This document shows positions 41,537 to 50,591 of a stretch of DNA of 64,000 bases, piece by piece. The notes below the pieces were generated by a model, which was given only the letters and a program-made list of their open reading frames with translations, searched no databases and was not told the origin of the DNA. The position numbers were made by a program, and so were the translations under genes. Numbering within the stretch: the stretch's first letter is position 1; each line of letters begins with the position of its first letter. Source of the stretch: Microbacterium abyssi (GTDB lineage Bacteria > Actinomycetota > Actinomycetes > Actinomycetales > Microbacteriaceae). Location of the stretch: assembly GCF_015277895.1 (NCBI RefSeq), contig NZ_CP063815.1, positions 1,426,001 to 1,490,000 on the forward strand. Direction: 5' to 3'.

Positions 41537-42331
41537 ATGAACGACACCCCAGTCCTGTCCGAACGCAGAACCGAGGGCGCGGCGCTGCGCGTCGAGGGCC
41601 TCGGCCTGCAGATCGGCGGAGCGACGATCCTCAAAGACGTCGATCTCGACATCGCACCCGGTTCCCTCGTGGGAGTCATCGGTCCGAACGGCGCCGGCAA
41701 GACCACGCTGTTCAATGCGATCTCGGGCGTGATCCGGCCCACCGCCGGACGGATCCTCCTCGACGGCGACGACATCACCGGCCTGTCCGTCCCGAAGCGG
41801 GCGCGGGCAGGGCTGGGGCGCACGTTCCAGACCTCGAGTCTGTTCCCCAGGCTCAGCATCCTCGAGAACGTCCGCGTGGCCGTGCAGTCAGGGCACGGCG
41901 GCAGCTACTCCCTGCTGAAGTTCCCGCGTCGCGACGACGCCGCGACGGCTCAGGCGATCGCCGTGCTCGAGCGGGTCGGACTCGCGCACCGGCTGAACAC
42001 CCCGGCCGGTGACATCAGTCACGGCGACAAGCGCAAGCTCGAGATCGCCTCTCTGATGGCCACCGACTCCCGGCTTGTGCTCCTCGACGAGCCGATGGCC
42101 GGCGTCGCGTCCGGTGATGTCGCGGGTCTCGTCGAGAACATCCGCGAGATGCAGCGCGCCAGCGGCTGCACCGTGCTGATGGTCGAGCACCACATCGACG
42201 TGCTCATGGGCCTGGTCGATCTCGTCGCCGTGATGTACTTCGGCACGATCATCGCCCTGGACACCCCGCAGAGCATCATGGAGAACCCGACAGTGCAGAG
42301 CGCGTATCTCGGAACGGGGGCCACGGCGTGA
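41537..42331 (+). CDS. ABC importer ATP-binding protein, LivG type
   Basis: A 264-residue ATPase. Walker A GPNGAGKTT, the LivG-type signature SHGDKRKLEIA in place of LSGGQ, and Walker B LVLLDEPMAGV are visible; the C-terminus has the typical LivG extension (FGTIIALDTPQSIMENPTVQSAYLG). It follows the binding protein by 19 bases and its stop overlaps the next start by four. Confidence 0.93.
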   Translation: MNDTPVLSERRTEGAALRVEGLGLQIGGATILKDVDLDIAPGSLVGVIGPNGAGKTTLFNAISGVIRPTAGRILLDGDDITGLSVPKRARAGLGRTFQTSSLFPRLSILENVRVAVQSGHGGSYSLLKFPRRDDAATAQAIAVLERVGLAHRLNTPAGDISHGDKRKLEIASLMATDSRLVLLDEPMAGVASGDVAGLVENIREMQRASGCTVLMVEHHIDVLMGLVDLVAVMYFGTIIALDTPQSIMENPTVQSAYLGTGATA

Positions 42332-43038
42332 GCGAACCCATCCTGCAGGTGCGATCCCTGCGCGCCTCCATCGCCGGCCAGCAGGTCGTCGAGGACGTCA
42401 CATTCGACGTGCCCGCCACCGGCATCACCGCCGTGCTCGGCCGCAACGGCGTCGGCAAGACCTCGACGCTGCGCGGCATCCTCGGCCTCATCTCGCGGCG
42501 CGGCGAGGTGCTGCTCGAGGGGGAGCGGATCGACGGTCTTCCCACCCACAAGATCGTCCAGCGCGGCGTCGGGTACGTCCCGGAGGACCGCGAGGTCTTC
42601 GCCGGTCTCACGGTCGCCGAGAACCTCGCCCTCGCGGAGCGACAGAGTGCGCCGCGGCACGAGTTCGTCGCCGAGCTGTTCCCGGACCTCGTGCAGCGGC
42701 GCGACCAGCGCGCCGGCACCCTGTCGGGAGGGCAGCAGCAGATGGTCTCCGTGGCGCGCGCTCTCCTCAACGACAACCGGATCATCCTCGTCGACGAGCC
42801 CACCAAGGGCCTCGCACCGAAGATCGTCCAGGAGGTGGCGGAGGCCCTGGCCGAAGCCGGCAAGACCGTGCCGATCCTGCTCGTCGAGCAGAACCTCGAG
42901 GTCGTGCGTCAGCTGGCCGGCGGCGCCGTGGTGATCGCCGGCGGCCGCGTGGTTCACACCGGCGACGCGAACGCGATCCTCGACGACCCCGATCTCACCC
43001 GGCGACTTCTCGGCGTCAGTGCGGAGGCCCACGCATGA
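42328..43038 (+). CDS. ABC importer ATP-binding protein, LivF type
   Basis: A 236-residue second ATPase of the importer. Walker A GRNGVGKTS, signature LSGGQQQM and Walker B IILVDEPTKGLAP are complete. It overlaps the LivG gene and the permease gene by four bases each, so the stoichiometry is set by coupled translation. The two ATPases form the heterodimer typical of Liv systems. Confidence 0.93.
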   Translation: MSEPILQVRSLRASIAGQQVVEDVTFDVPATGITAVLGRNGVGKTSTLRGILGLISRRGEVLLEGERIDGLPTHKIVQRGVGYVPEDREVFAGLTVAENLALAERQSAPRHEFVAELFPDLVQRRDQRAGTLSGGQQQMVSVARALLNDNRIILVDEPTKGLAPKIVQEVAEALAEAGKTVPILLVEQNLEVVRQLAGGAVVIAGGRVVHTGDANAILDDPDLTRRLLGVSAEAHA

Positions 43039-43913
43039 GCGCTCTCATCCTCACCCTCGTCATCGGCACAGGCCTCGGCGCCCTCTACTTCCTCGTGGCC
43101 AGTGGCCTGAGCCTCATCTACGGACTCATGCACGTGCTGAACTTCGCCCACGGCGCGTTCCTCACCCTCAGCGCCTTCGTCGGTTGGGCGGTCGCGCAGG
43201 CGATCGGCGCCGACACGTGGCCGGGGTTCCTGCTCTCGATCCTCGTGGGGGCTGTGGTCGGTGCGGTGTTCGCCACCCTCACAGAGCTCATCCTGATCAG
43301 GCCGCTGTACGAACGGCACATCGAGCAGGTACTCGTGACCGTCGGACTCTCGTTCGCCGCGATCGCCCTGTTCGAAGGCATCTGGGGTACGGATGCCATC
43401 AACATCACGGGCCCGTCCTGGCTCGGCCGCACCACCGACGTGCTCGGCGCCAGCATCCCGAACAAGTACTGGGTGCTCATCATCGCCGCGGCCCTCGTGC
43501 TGGCGGGCCTCGTGCTCTTCCTGAAGAAGACCCGCTACGGCATGATCATCCGCGCCGGCGTCGAGAACCGCGCCATGGTCACCGCGCTCGGTATCGACGT
43601 GCGCCGCTCATTCACCCTGGTGTTCGCGATCGGCGGGGCGGCGGCCGGCATCGGCGGCGTGCTCGCCATGCACGCCATGACCTACGTCTCGGCACACCTG
43701 GGCTCGACCCTGCTGATCTTCGCGTTCATCGTCACCGTGGTCGGCGGCCTCGGGTCGCTGACGGGGGCGGCGATCGCCTCGGTGCTCGTCGCGGTGCTGC
43801 AGCAGGTCGCCAACACCTATCTCGGCGGCACCGGCGACTTCATAGTCGTGATTCTGCTCGCCGTCGTCCTGCTCGTGCGACCTGCCGGTCTCATGGGAAG
43901 GAAGGCATCATGA
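43035..43913 (+). CDS. ABC importer permease, LivH type
   Basis: A 292-residue inner-membrane permease with eight or so helices. FLVASGLSLIYGLMHVLNFAHGAFLTL at the start is the LivH signature, and AMVTALGIDVRRSFTLVFAIGGAAAGIGGVL is the cytoplasmic loop contacting the ATPase. It overlaps the LivF and LivM genes by four bases each. Confidence 0.93.
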   Translation: MSALILTLVIGTGLGALYFLVASGLSLIYGLMHVLNFAHGAFLTLSAFVGWAVAQAIGADTWPGFLLSILVGAVVGAVFATLTELILIRPLYERHIEQVLVTVGLSFAAIALFEGIWGTDAINITGPSWLGRTTDVLGASIPNKYWVLIIAAALVLAGLVLFLKKTRYGMIIRAGVENRAMVTALGIDVRRSFTLVFAIGGAAAGIGGVLAMHAMTYVSAHLGSTLLIFAFIVTVVGGLGSLTGAAIASVLVAVLQQVANTYLGGTGDFIVVILLAVVLLVRPAGLMGRKAS

Positions 43914-45016
43914 CCATCAAGCGCCTCGCGCCCGTCATCGTCGGCGCCGTACTCGTCAGCGTGATGGCGATCCTGCCGCTGCTGAACCTGTCACTGCCGG
44001 GCATCCTGCCCGGCCCGACCTACACGCCGGGCTCGCTCGCGCTGCTGTCGCTGTGCATGGTCTTCGCGGCGCTCGCGCTGTCGTACAACCTGCTGCTCGG
44101 CTCGGCCGGGATGCTCTCGTTCGGGCACGCGCTGTACTTCGGCGCCGGAGCGTACGGTCTCGGCATCCTTCTCGACGCCTTCGCGCTTCCGCTGTGGCAG
44201 GGCGTGTTCGTCGCGCTCATCGGCGGCATGGTCATCGCGCTGGTCACCGGCGCCGTCGCGATGCGGGTGAACGGCATCCCGTTCGCGATGGTCACCCTCG
44301 CCTTCGCGCAGGCCGGATCCGTGCTGGTCCGACGCAATCAGGCGGTCACCGGTGGCGAGGAGGGGCTCGGCCTCAACACCGAAAGCGTCCCCGACTGGCT
44401 GGTCGGGGTGATCAACACCCGCAACCTGTACTGGTTCGCGCTGATCGTCCTCGTGATCGTCTATCTCATCGTCCTCTGGGTCGACAGGTCGCGCCTCGGC
44501 CACCTCGCCGCCGCGGCGCGCGAGAACGAGCTGCGGGTGCAGGTGCTGGGCCTGCGACCCGCCCGCGCGAAGCTGATCGTCTTCGTGATCGCCGCGCTGT
44601 GCGCGAGCCTGGCCGGCATCGCCTATCTGCTCCTGCAGTCGGGCACCCAGCCGAGCGCTGTGGGCGCCGACCTCACCATCACCGTCCTGGTGATGGTCGT
44701 ACTCGGCGGCGTCGGATTCCGCTGGGGCGCGATCGTCGGCGGCGTGCTGTACACGATCCTCGATCAGCGGCTCACGGTGCTCGCCAGGGCCGAGGGGATC
44801 CAGGCGCTGCCGGACTTCCTGCGCATCCCGCTCTCGGAGCCGCTGTTCCTGCTGGGCGTACTGTTCATCCTTGTGGTCATGTTCCTGCCCGGCGGCATCG
44901 CCGGCACCGTCGACGGTCTGCGCCGCCGCCGTCGCGGCGCCGCAGCCGCCGCTCCCGGGTCGCTCGGGGCGCTCGAGGACAGCGAGTCGGCCGAGGCCGA
45001 GGTGAGCGTGCGATGA
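43910..45016 (+). CDS. ABC importer permease, LivM type
   Basis: A 368-residue permease with about nine helices. ALALSYNLLLGSAGMLSFGHALYFGAGAY is the LivM signature, and ARENELRVQVLGLRPARAKLIVFVIAALCASLAGI the ATPase-contacting loop. The ATG at 43910 overlaps the LivH stop; the frame is open upstream but inside LivH. The C-terminus is an Arg-rich then acidic tail. The stop overlaps the ligase start, tying import to CoA activation. Confidence 0.93.
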   Translation: MTIKRLAPVIVGAVLVSVMAILPLLNLSLPGILPGPTYTPGSLALLSLCMVFAALALSYNLLLGSAGMLSFGHALYFGAGAYGLGILLDAFALPLWQGVFVALIGGMVIALVTGAVAMRVNGIPFAMVTLAFAQAGSVLVRRNQAVTGGEEGLGLNTESVPDWLVGVINTRNLYWFALIVLVIVYLIVLWVDRSRLGHLAAAARENELRVQVLGLRPARAKLIVFVIAALCASLAGIAYLLLQSGTQPSAVGADLTITVLVMVVLGGVGFRWGAIVGGVLYTILDQRLTVLARAEGIQALPDFLRIPLSEPLFLLGVLFILVVMFLPGGIAGTVDGLRRRRRGAAAAAPGSLGALEDSESAEAEVSVR

Positions 45017-46578
45017 CCGCCGACGTCGACGGGCAGCACACCGTCGGGAGGTGGCTGCGTGACCGCGCGGCCTCGCACCCGGCGAAGATCGCGATCGACG
45101 ATCGCGGTGTGGCGCTCGACTACGCGACCCTGGCCGCGCGGGCAGAGCGGCTGGCACAGCGGCTGAAGGGTGCCGGATACGGCGCAGGGCAGCGGATCGC
45201 GACGGTGTCAGGGAACTCCGCCGACCACGTGGTGGCGTTCTTCGCCTGCGCGTTCCTCGGCATCGCCTTCATCCCGCTGTCGTGGCGGCTCACCCCCGCC
45301 GAGCTCGCCGAGCTGATCCGGCGCAGCAGTCCGGAGCTGGTCCTCGTCGAGGACGAGTACGTCGCCCTGGCCGGCGCCGCGCTGCGGACACTCGGTGACG
45401 ACGCGCCCGCCTACGTCTTCCTCGGCGGCACCGGCGCGGAAGCCTCCGTGCCTGCGGCTGCAGAGGCTGCGGCATCCCGCGCCGTCCGCGACGAGGATCC
45501 GCTGCTGATCATCTTCACCTCCGGCAGCGAGGCGGCGCCGAAGGGCGTCGTCCTGACGCACGCGAACTGCTTCTGGACGAACATGGCGCTGTCCCAGGCC
45601 ATGCCGATGGTCTCCACCGACGTCGTCCTGGCGATGCTGCCGCAGTACCACGTCGCCGCCTGGAACGTGCAGCCGCTGCTCGCCTGGTGGACCGGGGCGA
45701 CGGTCGTGCTCGAGAGGTCGTTCCAGCCGGGCCGCGTCCTGCAGCTCATCTGCGAGCGCCGGGTCACGACGATGATGGGCGTTCCGACCCAGTACCGGAT
45801 GCTGATGGAGACGCCGGGCTGGGCGGAAGCGGATCTGTCGTCACTGCGCCACGTGCTCGTCGGCGGGGCGACGATGCCGGTCGATCTCGTCGAGGCGTGG
45901 GCGGCGCGGGGCGTCGCCTTCACACAGGGGTACGGGCTGACCGAGGGGGGTCCCAACGTGCTGGCGCTTCCCGCGGCCGAACTCGCCGCCCACCCCGGCA
46001 CGGTGGGGCGTCCGTATCCGTCCGTCGACGTGTGCATCGTCGACGTCGCCAGCGGATTGCCTCTCGACGGTGCGGCCACGGGGGAGCTGTGGGTGCGCGG
46101 TCCCGGAACCTTCGCGGAGTATCTCGACGACCCGGACGCCACGGCCAGGACCCGCTCGCAGGACTGGCTGCGCACGGGTGATCTCGCGCATCGGGATGCC
46201 GACGGCATCTACCGGATCGTCGACCGGCTCAAGGAGATCTACGTCTCGGGTGGCGAGAACGTCGCCCCCGCCGAGGTGGAGCGGGCGCTGGGTGCGCATC
46301 CCCTCGTGGGGTCCGTCGCCGTCGTCGGCGCACCGGATCGCGTCTGGGGTGAACGCGGCGTCGCCTTCGTCGTCGCCCGTGAGGCGCTGTCGTCGGACGA
46401 GCTGCTGGCGTTCGCGCGTGAGAGGCTCGCGGCTTTCAAACTGCCGGCGCACGTGGTCTTCGTCGACGTGCTGCCGCGTTCCACGATCGAGAAGGTCGCC
46501 CGTGCCCGGCTGCGTGCGATGGCCGCGCAGCTGGTGGCAGAGCGAGAAGCAGAGGATGCCGATGAACGAATCCGCTGA
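45013..46578 (+). CDS. Acyl-CoA ligase (ANL superfamily)
   Basis: A 521-residue adenylate-forming enzyme that activates a carboxylic acid to its CoA thioester. The P-loop is IIFTSGSEAAPKGVVLTH, a variant of the usual YTSGTTGxPKG. YGLTEGG (A5), RTGDLA (A7), KEIYVSGGENVAPAEVE (A8) and STIEKVAR (A10, catalytic Lys) are present. The acid is not known; its place in the importer operon suggests the imported compound or a breakdown product. It overlaps LivM by four bases and the TetR gene by about 17. Confidence 0.9.
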   Translation: MTADVDGQHTVGRWLRDRAASHPAKIAIDDRGVALDYATLAARAERLAQRLKGAGYGAGQRIATVSGNSADHVVAFFACAFLGIAFIPLSWRLTPAELAELIRRSSPELVLVEDEYVALAGAALRTLGDDAPAYVFLGGTGAEASVPAAAEAAASRAVRDEDPLLIIFTSGSEAAPKGVVLTHANCFWTNMALSQAMPMVSTDVVLAMLPQYHVAAWNVQPLLAWWTGATVVLERSFQPGRVLQLICERRVTTMMGVPTQYRMLMETPGWAEADLSSLRHVLVGGATMPVDLVEAWAARGVAFTQGYGLTEGGPNVLALPAAELAAHPGTVGRPYPSVDVCIVDVASGLPLDGAATGELWVRGPGTFAEYLDDPDATARTRSQDWLRTGDLAHRDADGIYRIVDRLKEIYVSGGENVAPAEVERALGAHPLVGSVAVVGAPDRVWGERGVAFVVAREALSSDELLAFARERLAAFKLPAHVVFVDVLPRSTIEKVARARLRAMAAQLVAEREAEDADERIR

Positions 46579-47251
46579 GACCGTCAGCACGGACGAGCTG
46601 GTCTCGCCAGCGACGGGACGCCCGCTGACCAAGCGCGGCGAGGCGACCAGACGAAAGCTGCTCGAGGCCGCGGAGGCGGTGTTCGCCGCCCTCGGCTACC
46701 ACGAGGCGTCGATCGTGAAGATCACCGAGCGTGCGGGCGTCGCCCTCGGCACCTTCTACCTGTACTTCGACAGCAAGCAGACGATCTTCGAGGCCCTCGT
46801 GATCGACCTGAACCGGCGCGTGCGGCACTCGATGTCCGAAGCGATGGCGCAGGCGGCCGATCGCATCGAGGCGGAGCGCCTCGGGTTCGAGGGGTTCTTC
46901 CGGTTCACGGCTGCGCACCCCGCTCTCTACCGGGTCGTGCGGGAAGCCGAGTTCGTCTCGCCCGCGACGCTGCGCATCCACTACGAGCGGATCGTCGAGG
47001 GCTATCGCGCAGGTCTCCGTGCCGCGCAGCAGGATGGCGACATCGACCCCGCACTCGACCCCGAGGTCGCAGCCTGGGCGCTCATGGGTGCCGGCGAGCT
47101 GATCGGCATGCGCTACCTGCTCTGGGAACGGGATGCCGACGGGCGACCGCCTGCCCAGATCGACACCGCCGTCATCGACGGTATGACGCGCTTCATCGGC
47201 AACGCACTGCGGCCGCACGCCGCCGGGCAGAAGGAGACAGACAATGGCTGA
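46562..47251 (+). CDS. TetR family transcriptional regulator
   Basis: A 229-residue TetR protein. The HTH is GEATRRKLLEAAEAVFAALGYHEASIVKITERAGVALGTFYLYFDSKQTIFEAL (about 25-80), preceded by a 20-residue tail. The ligand-binding part (FFRFTAAHPALYRVVREAEFV) suggests an acyl-CoA-responsive regulator. ATG at 46562 or 46556 is possible. It lies inside the operon it probably controls, overlapping the ligase before it and the dehydrogenase after it by eight bases. Confidence 0.88.
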   Translation: MNESAETVSTDELVSPATGRPLTKRGEATRRKLLEAAEAVFAALGYHEASIVKITERAGVALGTFYLYFDSKQTIFEALVIDLNRRVRHSMSEAMAQAADRIEAERLGFEGFFRFTAAHPALYRVVREAEFVSPATLRIHYERIVEGYRAGLRAAQQDGDIDPALDPEVAAWALMGAGELIGMRYLLWERDADGRPPAQIDTAVIDGMTRFIGNALRPHAAGQKETDNG

Positions 47252-47996
47252 GCAGGATCTGGCCGGCCGCCGCGTCGTCATCACCGGGGGCGCGAGCGGC
47301 ATCGGACTCGCGTGCGCTCAGGAGTTCGCCTCGCGCGGCGCGCACGTCGTGATCGCTGACCTGAACCGCGATGCCGCCGAAGAGCATGCGGACGCGGTCG
47401 GCGGCGAGGCCTGGGTCGTCGACCTCTCCGACACCACCGCGCTCGACGATCTGACGCTCGAAGCCGACATCCTGGTCAACAACGCCGGGATCCAGCGAGT
47501 CAGCCCGATCGCCGAGTTCGATCCCGACGCGTTCCGGAGCATCCAGCGCATCATGATCGAGGCGCCGTTCCTGCTGATCCGCGCCGCCCTCCCCGGCATG
47601 TACGAACGAGGCTGGGGCCGCGTGATCAATATTTCCAGCGTGCACGGCCTGCGGGCCAGCCCGTTCAAAGCGGCGTACGTCGCGGCCAAGCACGGGCTCG
47701 AGGGCTTGTCGAAGGTGACGGCGCTGGAGGGCGGCGCGCATGGAGTCACGAGCAACTGCATCAACCCCGGCTACGTGCGCACGCCGCTGGTCGAGAAGCA
47801 GATCGCCGACCAGGCGAAGGTCCACGGCATCCCGGAGAGCGAGGTCATCGAGAAGATCATGCTCACCGAGAGCGCGATCAAACGCCTCGTCGAGGCGACC
47901 GAGGTCGCCTCGCTCGCCGGCTGGTTGGCCTCGCCCCACGCCACGATGGTCACCGGCGCCTCGTACACCATGGACGGCGGATGGACCTCTCGATGA
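47244..47996 (+). CDS. bdhA: 3-hydroxybutyrate dehydrogenase
   Basis: A 250-residue SDR. TGGASGIGLA (residues 14-23) binds NAD, NNAG is at 79-82, and the triad is S132, Y145, K149. The stretch SSVHGLRASPFKAAYVAAKHGLEGLSKVTALE and NPGYVRTPLVEKQI are highly characteristic of D-3-hydroxybutyrate dehydrogenases, which oxidise (R)-3-hydroxybutyrate to acetoacetate. The acetoacetate-using CoA-transferase and thiolase lie 2 kb downstream, so the assignment fits its context. It overlaps the genes on either side. Confidence 0.86.
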   Translation: MAEQDLAGRRVVITGGASGIGLACAQEFASRGAHVVIADLNRDAAEEHADAVGGEAWVVDLSDTTALDDLTLEADILVNNAGIQRVSPIAEFDPDAFRSIQRIMIEAPFLLIRAALPGMYERGWGRVINISSVHGLRASPFKAAYVAAKHGLEGLSKVTALEGGAHGVTSNCINPGYVRTPLVEKQIADQAKVHGIPESEVIEKIMLTESAIKRLVEATEVASLAGWLASPHATMVTGASYTMDGGWTSR

Positions 47997-48901
47997 GCAC
48001 GCACACCTATCGCACCGTCGACGTCCCGGTGTCGGGCGGAGACCTGCGCGTCGGCGTCTGGGATCCGGCGGAAGGAGCCGATGACGCCCCCAGTATCCTC
48101 GCGATCCACGGTGTCACCTCCTCGCATCTGGCCTGGCCGTTCCTGGTCGATCAGTTGCCCGGCATCCGCGTGATCGCCCCCGACCTACGCGGCCGCGGAG
48201 CGAGCAGCGGCATCGCCGGTTCCGCCGGCATGACAGCGCACGCGACAGACATGCTCGCCGTACTGGACGCCTTCGCGCTGAGCGCCGTCCCCGTCGTCGG
48301 CCACTCGATGGGCGGATTCGTCGCGGTGGTGCTCGCGCACCTGCACCCGGAGCGGGTGCAGCAGCTGATCCTCATCGACGGCGGTCTTCCCCTGGACGTC
48401 CCCGCCGACGTGGCACCGGAGGAACTGGTCTCGATCATCCTCGGGCCGACGGCCGATCGTCTTTCGAAGCGATGGCGCGACGCGGGCGAGTACACCGAGC
48501 TCTTCTGGCGGCACCACCCCGCGTTCGAGGCCGACTGGGGCGCAGCCCTCGAGAGGTACATCGCCTACGATCTGCTGCCGGAGGGGGAGGTGTTCCGCCC
48601 GGCGACGAGCTATCAGACAGCGGTCGAGGACACCGTCGACCTCAATCTCGGGACCGCGCTGACCGACGCCCTCGCGCACATCGCGCACCCGACGCTGTTC
48701 ATCACCGTGCCGCGCGGGCTGCAGAACGAAGAGCCCGGCCTGTACCCGCCGGCTCATCGCGACCGGCTGCTCGTCGAGCATCCCGAGATCAGCCACCGAC
48801 ACATCGACGGCCTGAATCACTACACGATCGTCATGAGCGACCGCGGCGCCAAGGCGCTCGCACCGCTCGTCCAGTCCGCGATCGGAGTCGTCGGAGCGTA
48901 G
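47993..48901 (+). CDS. Alpha/beta hydrolase
   Basis: A 302-residue alpha/beta hydrolase. The oxyanion region is AIHGVTSSHLAWPF, the nucleophile S105 is in VVGHSMGGF, and the catalytic His is in HIDGLNHYTIVM near the end. No signal peptide, so it acts inside the cell. Next to the 3-hydroxybutyrate dehydrogenase it could split a hydroxyacid ester or oligomer, or a lactone; this is inference. The ATG overlaps the dehydrogenase stop by four bases. Confidence 0.87.
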   Translation: MSTHTYRTVDVPVSGGDLRVGVWDPAEGADDAPSILAIHGVTSSHLAWPFLVDQLPGIRVIAPDLRGRGASSGIAGSAGMTAHATDMLAVLDAFALSAVPVVGHSMGGFVAVVLAHLHPERVQQLILIDGGLPLDVPADVAPEELVSIILGPTADRLSKRWRDAGEYTELFWRHHPAFEADWGAALERYIAYDLLPEGEVFRPATSYQTAVEDTVDLNLGTALTDALAHIAHPTLFITVPRGLQNEEPGLYPPAHRDRLLVEHPEISHRHIDGLNHYTIVMSDRGAKALAPLVQSAIGVVGA

Positions 48902-48907
48902 CGGCGC

Positions 48908-49696
48908 TCAGCGACGCGCGCCGGCGATCCGGGAGGAGAGCTGGTGCGCATGCGCCATCAGCGTCCGTCCCAGCTGGGCGAGGCGGTCGGGGCCGAACCG
49001 GAACTCGACCCCGGTCAGGCTCAGCGCCCACTCCGGCCGGCCGCTGCGGTCGAAGACCGCGGCCCCCATGCCCCAGCTGCCCTCGACGATCAGGCCGGGG
49101 TTCACGGCGTACCCGCGTTCCTTGGTCTCGGCGAGGCGCCGCCGCAGCGGGGCGAGCCCGTGGGTGCGTCCCCAGCGCTCACTGAGCTCGGGGTGGCGTT
49201 CGAGGTAGGCATCCACATCGTGGTCAGGCAGGAACGACAGGATCGCGAGCCCTGCGCTGGCCACGCCGAGCGGGAAGCGCACGCCCTCGCTGAGCACGAA
49301 CGACCGGATCGGGAACGAGCCCTCCTCGCGCAGCAGGCAGACGGTCTCGTCCGCGCGGCGGACCGAGAGGAACGCGCTCTCCTCCGTCTTGACGGCCAGC
49401 GAGCGCACGATGTCGCGTGCCAGCGCTGTCACGTCGTATCGGGCCGCTGCCACGGATCCCATGAGGAACAGCTCCGGTCCCGGCATCCACCGGGCGGTCT
49501 CCTCGTCGCGATCGACGAGGCCCTCGGCGCGCAGGGCGCTGAGCAGCCGGTGGACCGTGGAGCGGGACAGATCGGCCGCATGCGCGAGCGACTGCAGCGT
49601 CGCGCCGTCCTCTCCGCCGGACGTGACCAGACGCAGCAGGCGGGCGGCGCGCGCCACTGCCTGTGCACCGGGAACGACGCGACCTGGGCTGTCCAT
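48908..49696 (-). CDS. IclR family transcriptional regulator
   Basis: A 262-residue IclR regulator. The N-terminal winged HTH spans about residues 12-75 (AVARAARLLRLVTSGGEDGATLQSLAHAADLSRSTVHRLLSALRAEGLV), then the effector domain with RADETVCLLREEGSFPIRSFVLSEGVRFPLGVASAGLAIL. It is divergent from the CoA-transferase genes and presumably controls them. A perfect 5-bp inverted repeat covers its own start codon. TAGCGT lies 7 bases before the ATG, so its promoter is leaderless and overlaps the operator. Confidence 0.92.
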   Translation of the reverse strand: MDSPGRVVPGAQAVARAARLLRLVTSGGEDGATLQSLAHAADLSRSTVHRLLSALRAEGLVDRDEETARWMPGPELFLMGSVAAARYDVTALARDIVRSLAVKTEESAFLSVRRADETVCLLREEGSFPIRSFVLSEGVRFPLGVASAGLAILSFLPDHDVDAYLERHPELSERWGRTHGLAPLRRRLAETKERGYAVNPGLIVEGSWGMGAAVFDRSGRPEWALSLTGVEFRFGPDRLAQLGRTLMAHAHQLSSRIAGARR

Positions 49697-49705
49697 AATG
49701 TGGAC
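49691..49705. promoter_or_regulatory. IclR operator
   Basis: GTCCA-TAATG-TGGAC, an inverted repeat with a 5-base spacer like known IclR-type sites, lying over the IclR start codon and abutting its -10 box. Confidence 0.65.
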
Positions 49706-49709
49706 GCTA
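49704..49709 (-). promoter_or_regulatory. -10 box of a leaderless promoter for the IclR gene
   Basis: TAGCGT on the minus strand, 7 bases before the ATG at 49696; it overlaps the operator by two bases. Confidence 0.5.
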
Positions 49710-49800
49710 CCCTCCGAATCGCCCACATCGCAAGACCGGGGTTCAGTAGGCGAGGCTGAGGGCGGATGCTGGAGGAAGACCTCACACGAAGGAGTGCTGC

Positions 49801-50589
49801 GTGATCGACAAGCAATGGGCATCGGCTGCCGAAGCCGTCGCCGACATCCAGGACGGTGCGTCCCTCGCCGTGGGCGGGTTCGGCCTCTCCGGAAACCCGA
49901 TCGCGCTGATCGAAGCCCTGCTCGCTCAGGGCACGACCGACCTCGGCATCGTCAGCAACAACTGCGGAGTCGACGACTGGGGACTCGGCATCCTGCTGAA
50001 CGCGCAGCGCATCCGCAAGATGACCTCGTCGTACGTCGGCGAGAACAAGGAGTTCGAGCGGCAGTTCCTCTCCGGTGAGCTCGAGCTCGAACTCACCCCG
50101 CAGGGGACGCTCGCCGAGAAGCTGCGCGCCGGCGGATCAGGCATCGCCGCGTTCTTCACCCAGACCGGCGTCGGCACGCAGGTCGCAGAGGGCGGCCTGC
50201 CGCGCCGCTACAACGCCGACGGCTCGATCGCGGTCGCCTCACCCGTGAAGGACGTGCGCTCCTTCGACGTCGACGGCACGCCGAAGGACTTCGTCCTCGA
50301 AGAGGCCATCACGACCGACTTCGCACTCGTGCACGCCGCGGCCGGAGACCGGCACGGCAACCTCGTCTTCAACAAGGCCGCGCGCAACTTCAACCCGCTC
50401 GCCGCCATGGCGGGCAGGATCTGCATCGCCCAGGTCGAGCAGCTCGTCGAACCGGGGCAGATCGACCCGGACCGCGTGCACCTGCCCGGTGTCTTCGTGC
50501 ACCGCATCGTCGAGGTCGGTACCGACATCGAGAAGCGCATCGAGCGGCGCACGGTCACCCGGCCGGCCTCCGCAACGGAAGGAGCCTGA
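49801..50589 (+). CDS. scoA: 3-oxoacid CoA-transferase subunit A
   Basis: A 262-residue alpha subunit of the succinyl-CoA:3-ketoacid CoA-transferase type. [64 protein letters not shown] and [11 protein letters not shown] are the family blocks, favouring acetoacetate as substrate over 3-oxoadipate, though this is not certain. It starts with GTG at 49801 after GAAGGAG. The beta subunit follows 2 bases after the stop. Confidence 0.9.
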   Translation: MIDKQWASAAEAVADIQDGASLAVGGFGLSGNPIALIEALLAQGTTDLGIVSNNCGVDDWGLGILLNAQRIRKMTSSYVGENKEFERQFLSGELELELTPQGTLAEKLRAGGSGIAAFFTQTGVGTQVAEGGLPRRYNADGSIAVASPVKDVRSFDVDGTPKDFVLEEAITTDFALVHAAAGDRHGNLVFNKAARNFNPLAAMAGRICIAQVEQLVEPGQIDPDRVHLPGVFVHRIVEVGTDIEKRIERRTVTRPASATEGA

Positions 50590-50591
50590 CC

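Noticed and set aside
40330..45016. Reading the Liv-type importer as a true leucine/valine importer because ilv genes are in the window
   Set aside because: The importer is coupled to CoA-ligase and ketone-body genes 12 kb away from ilvDBNC, with no shared control seen; the ligand remains open.
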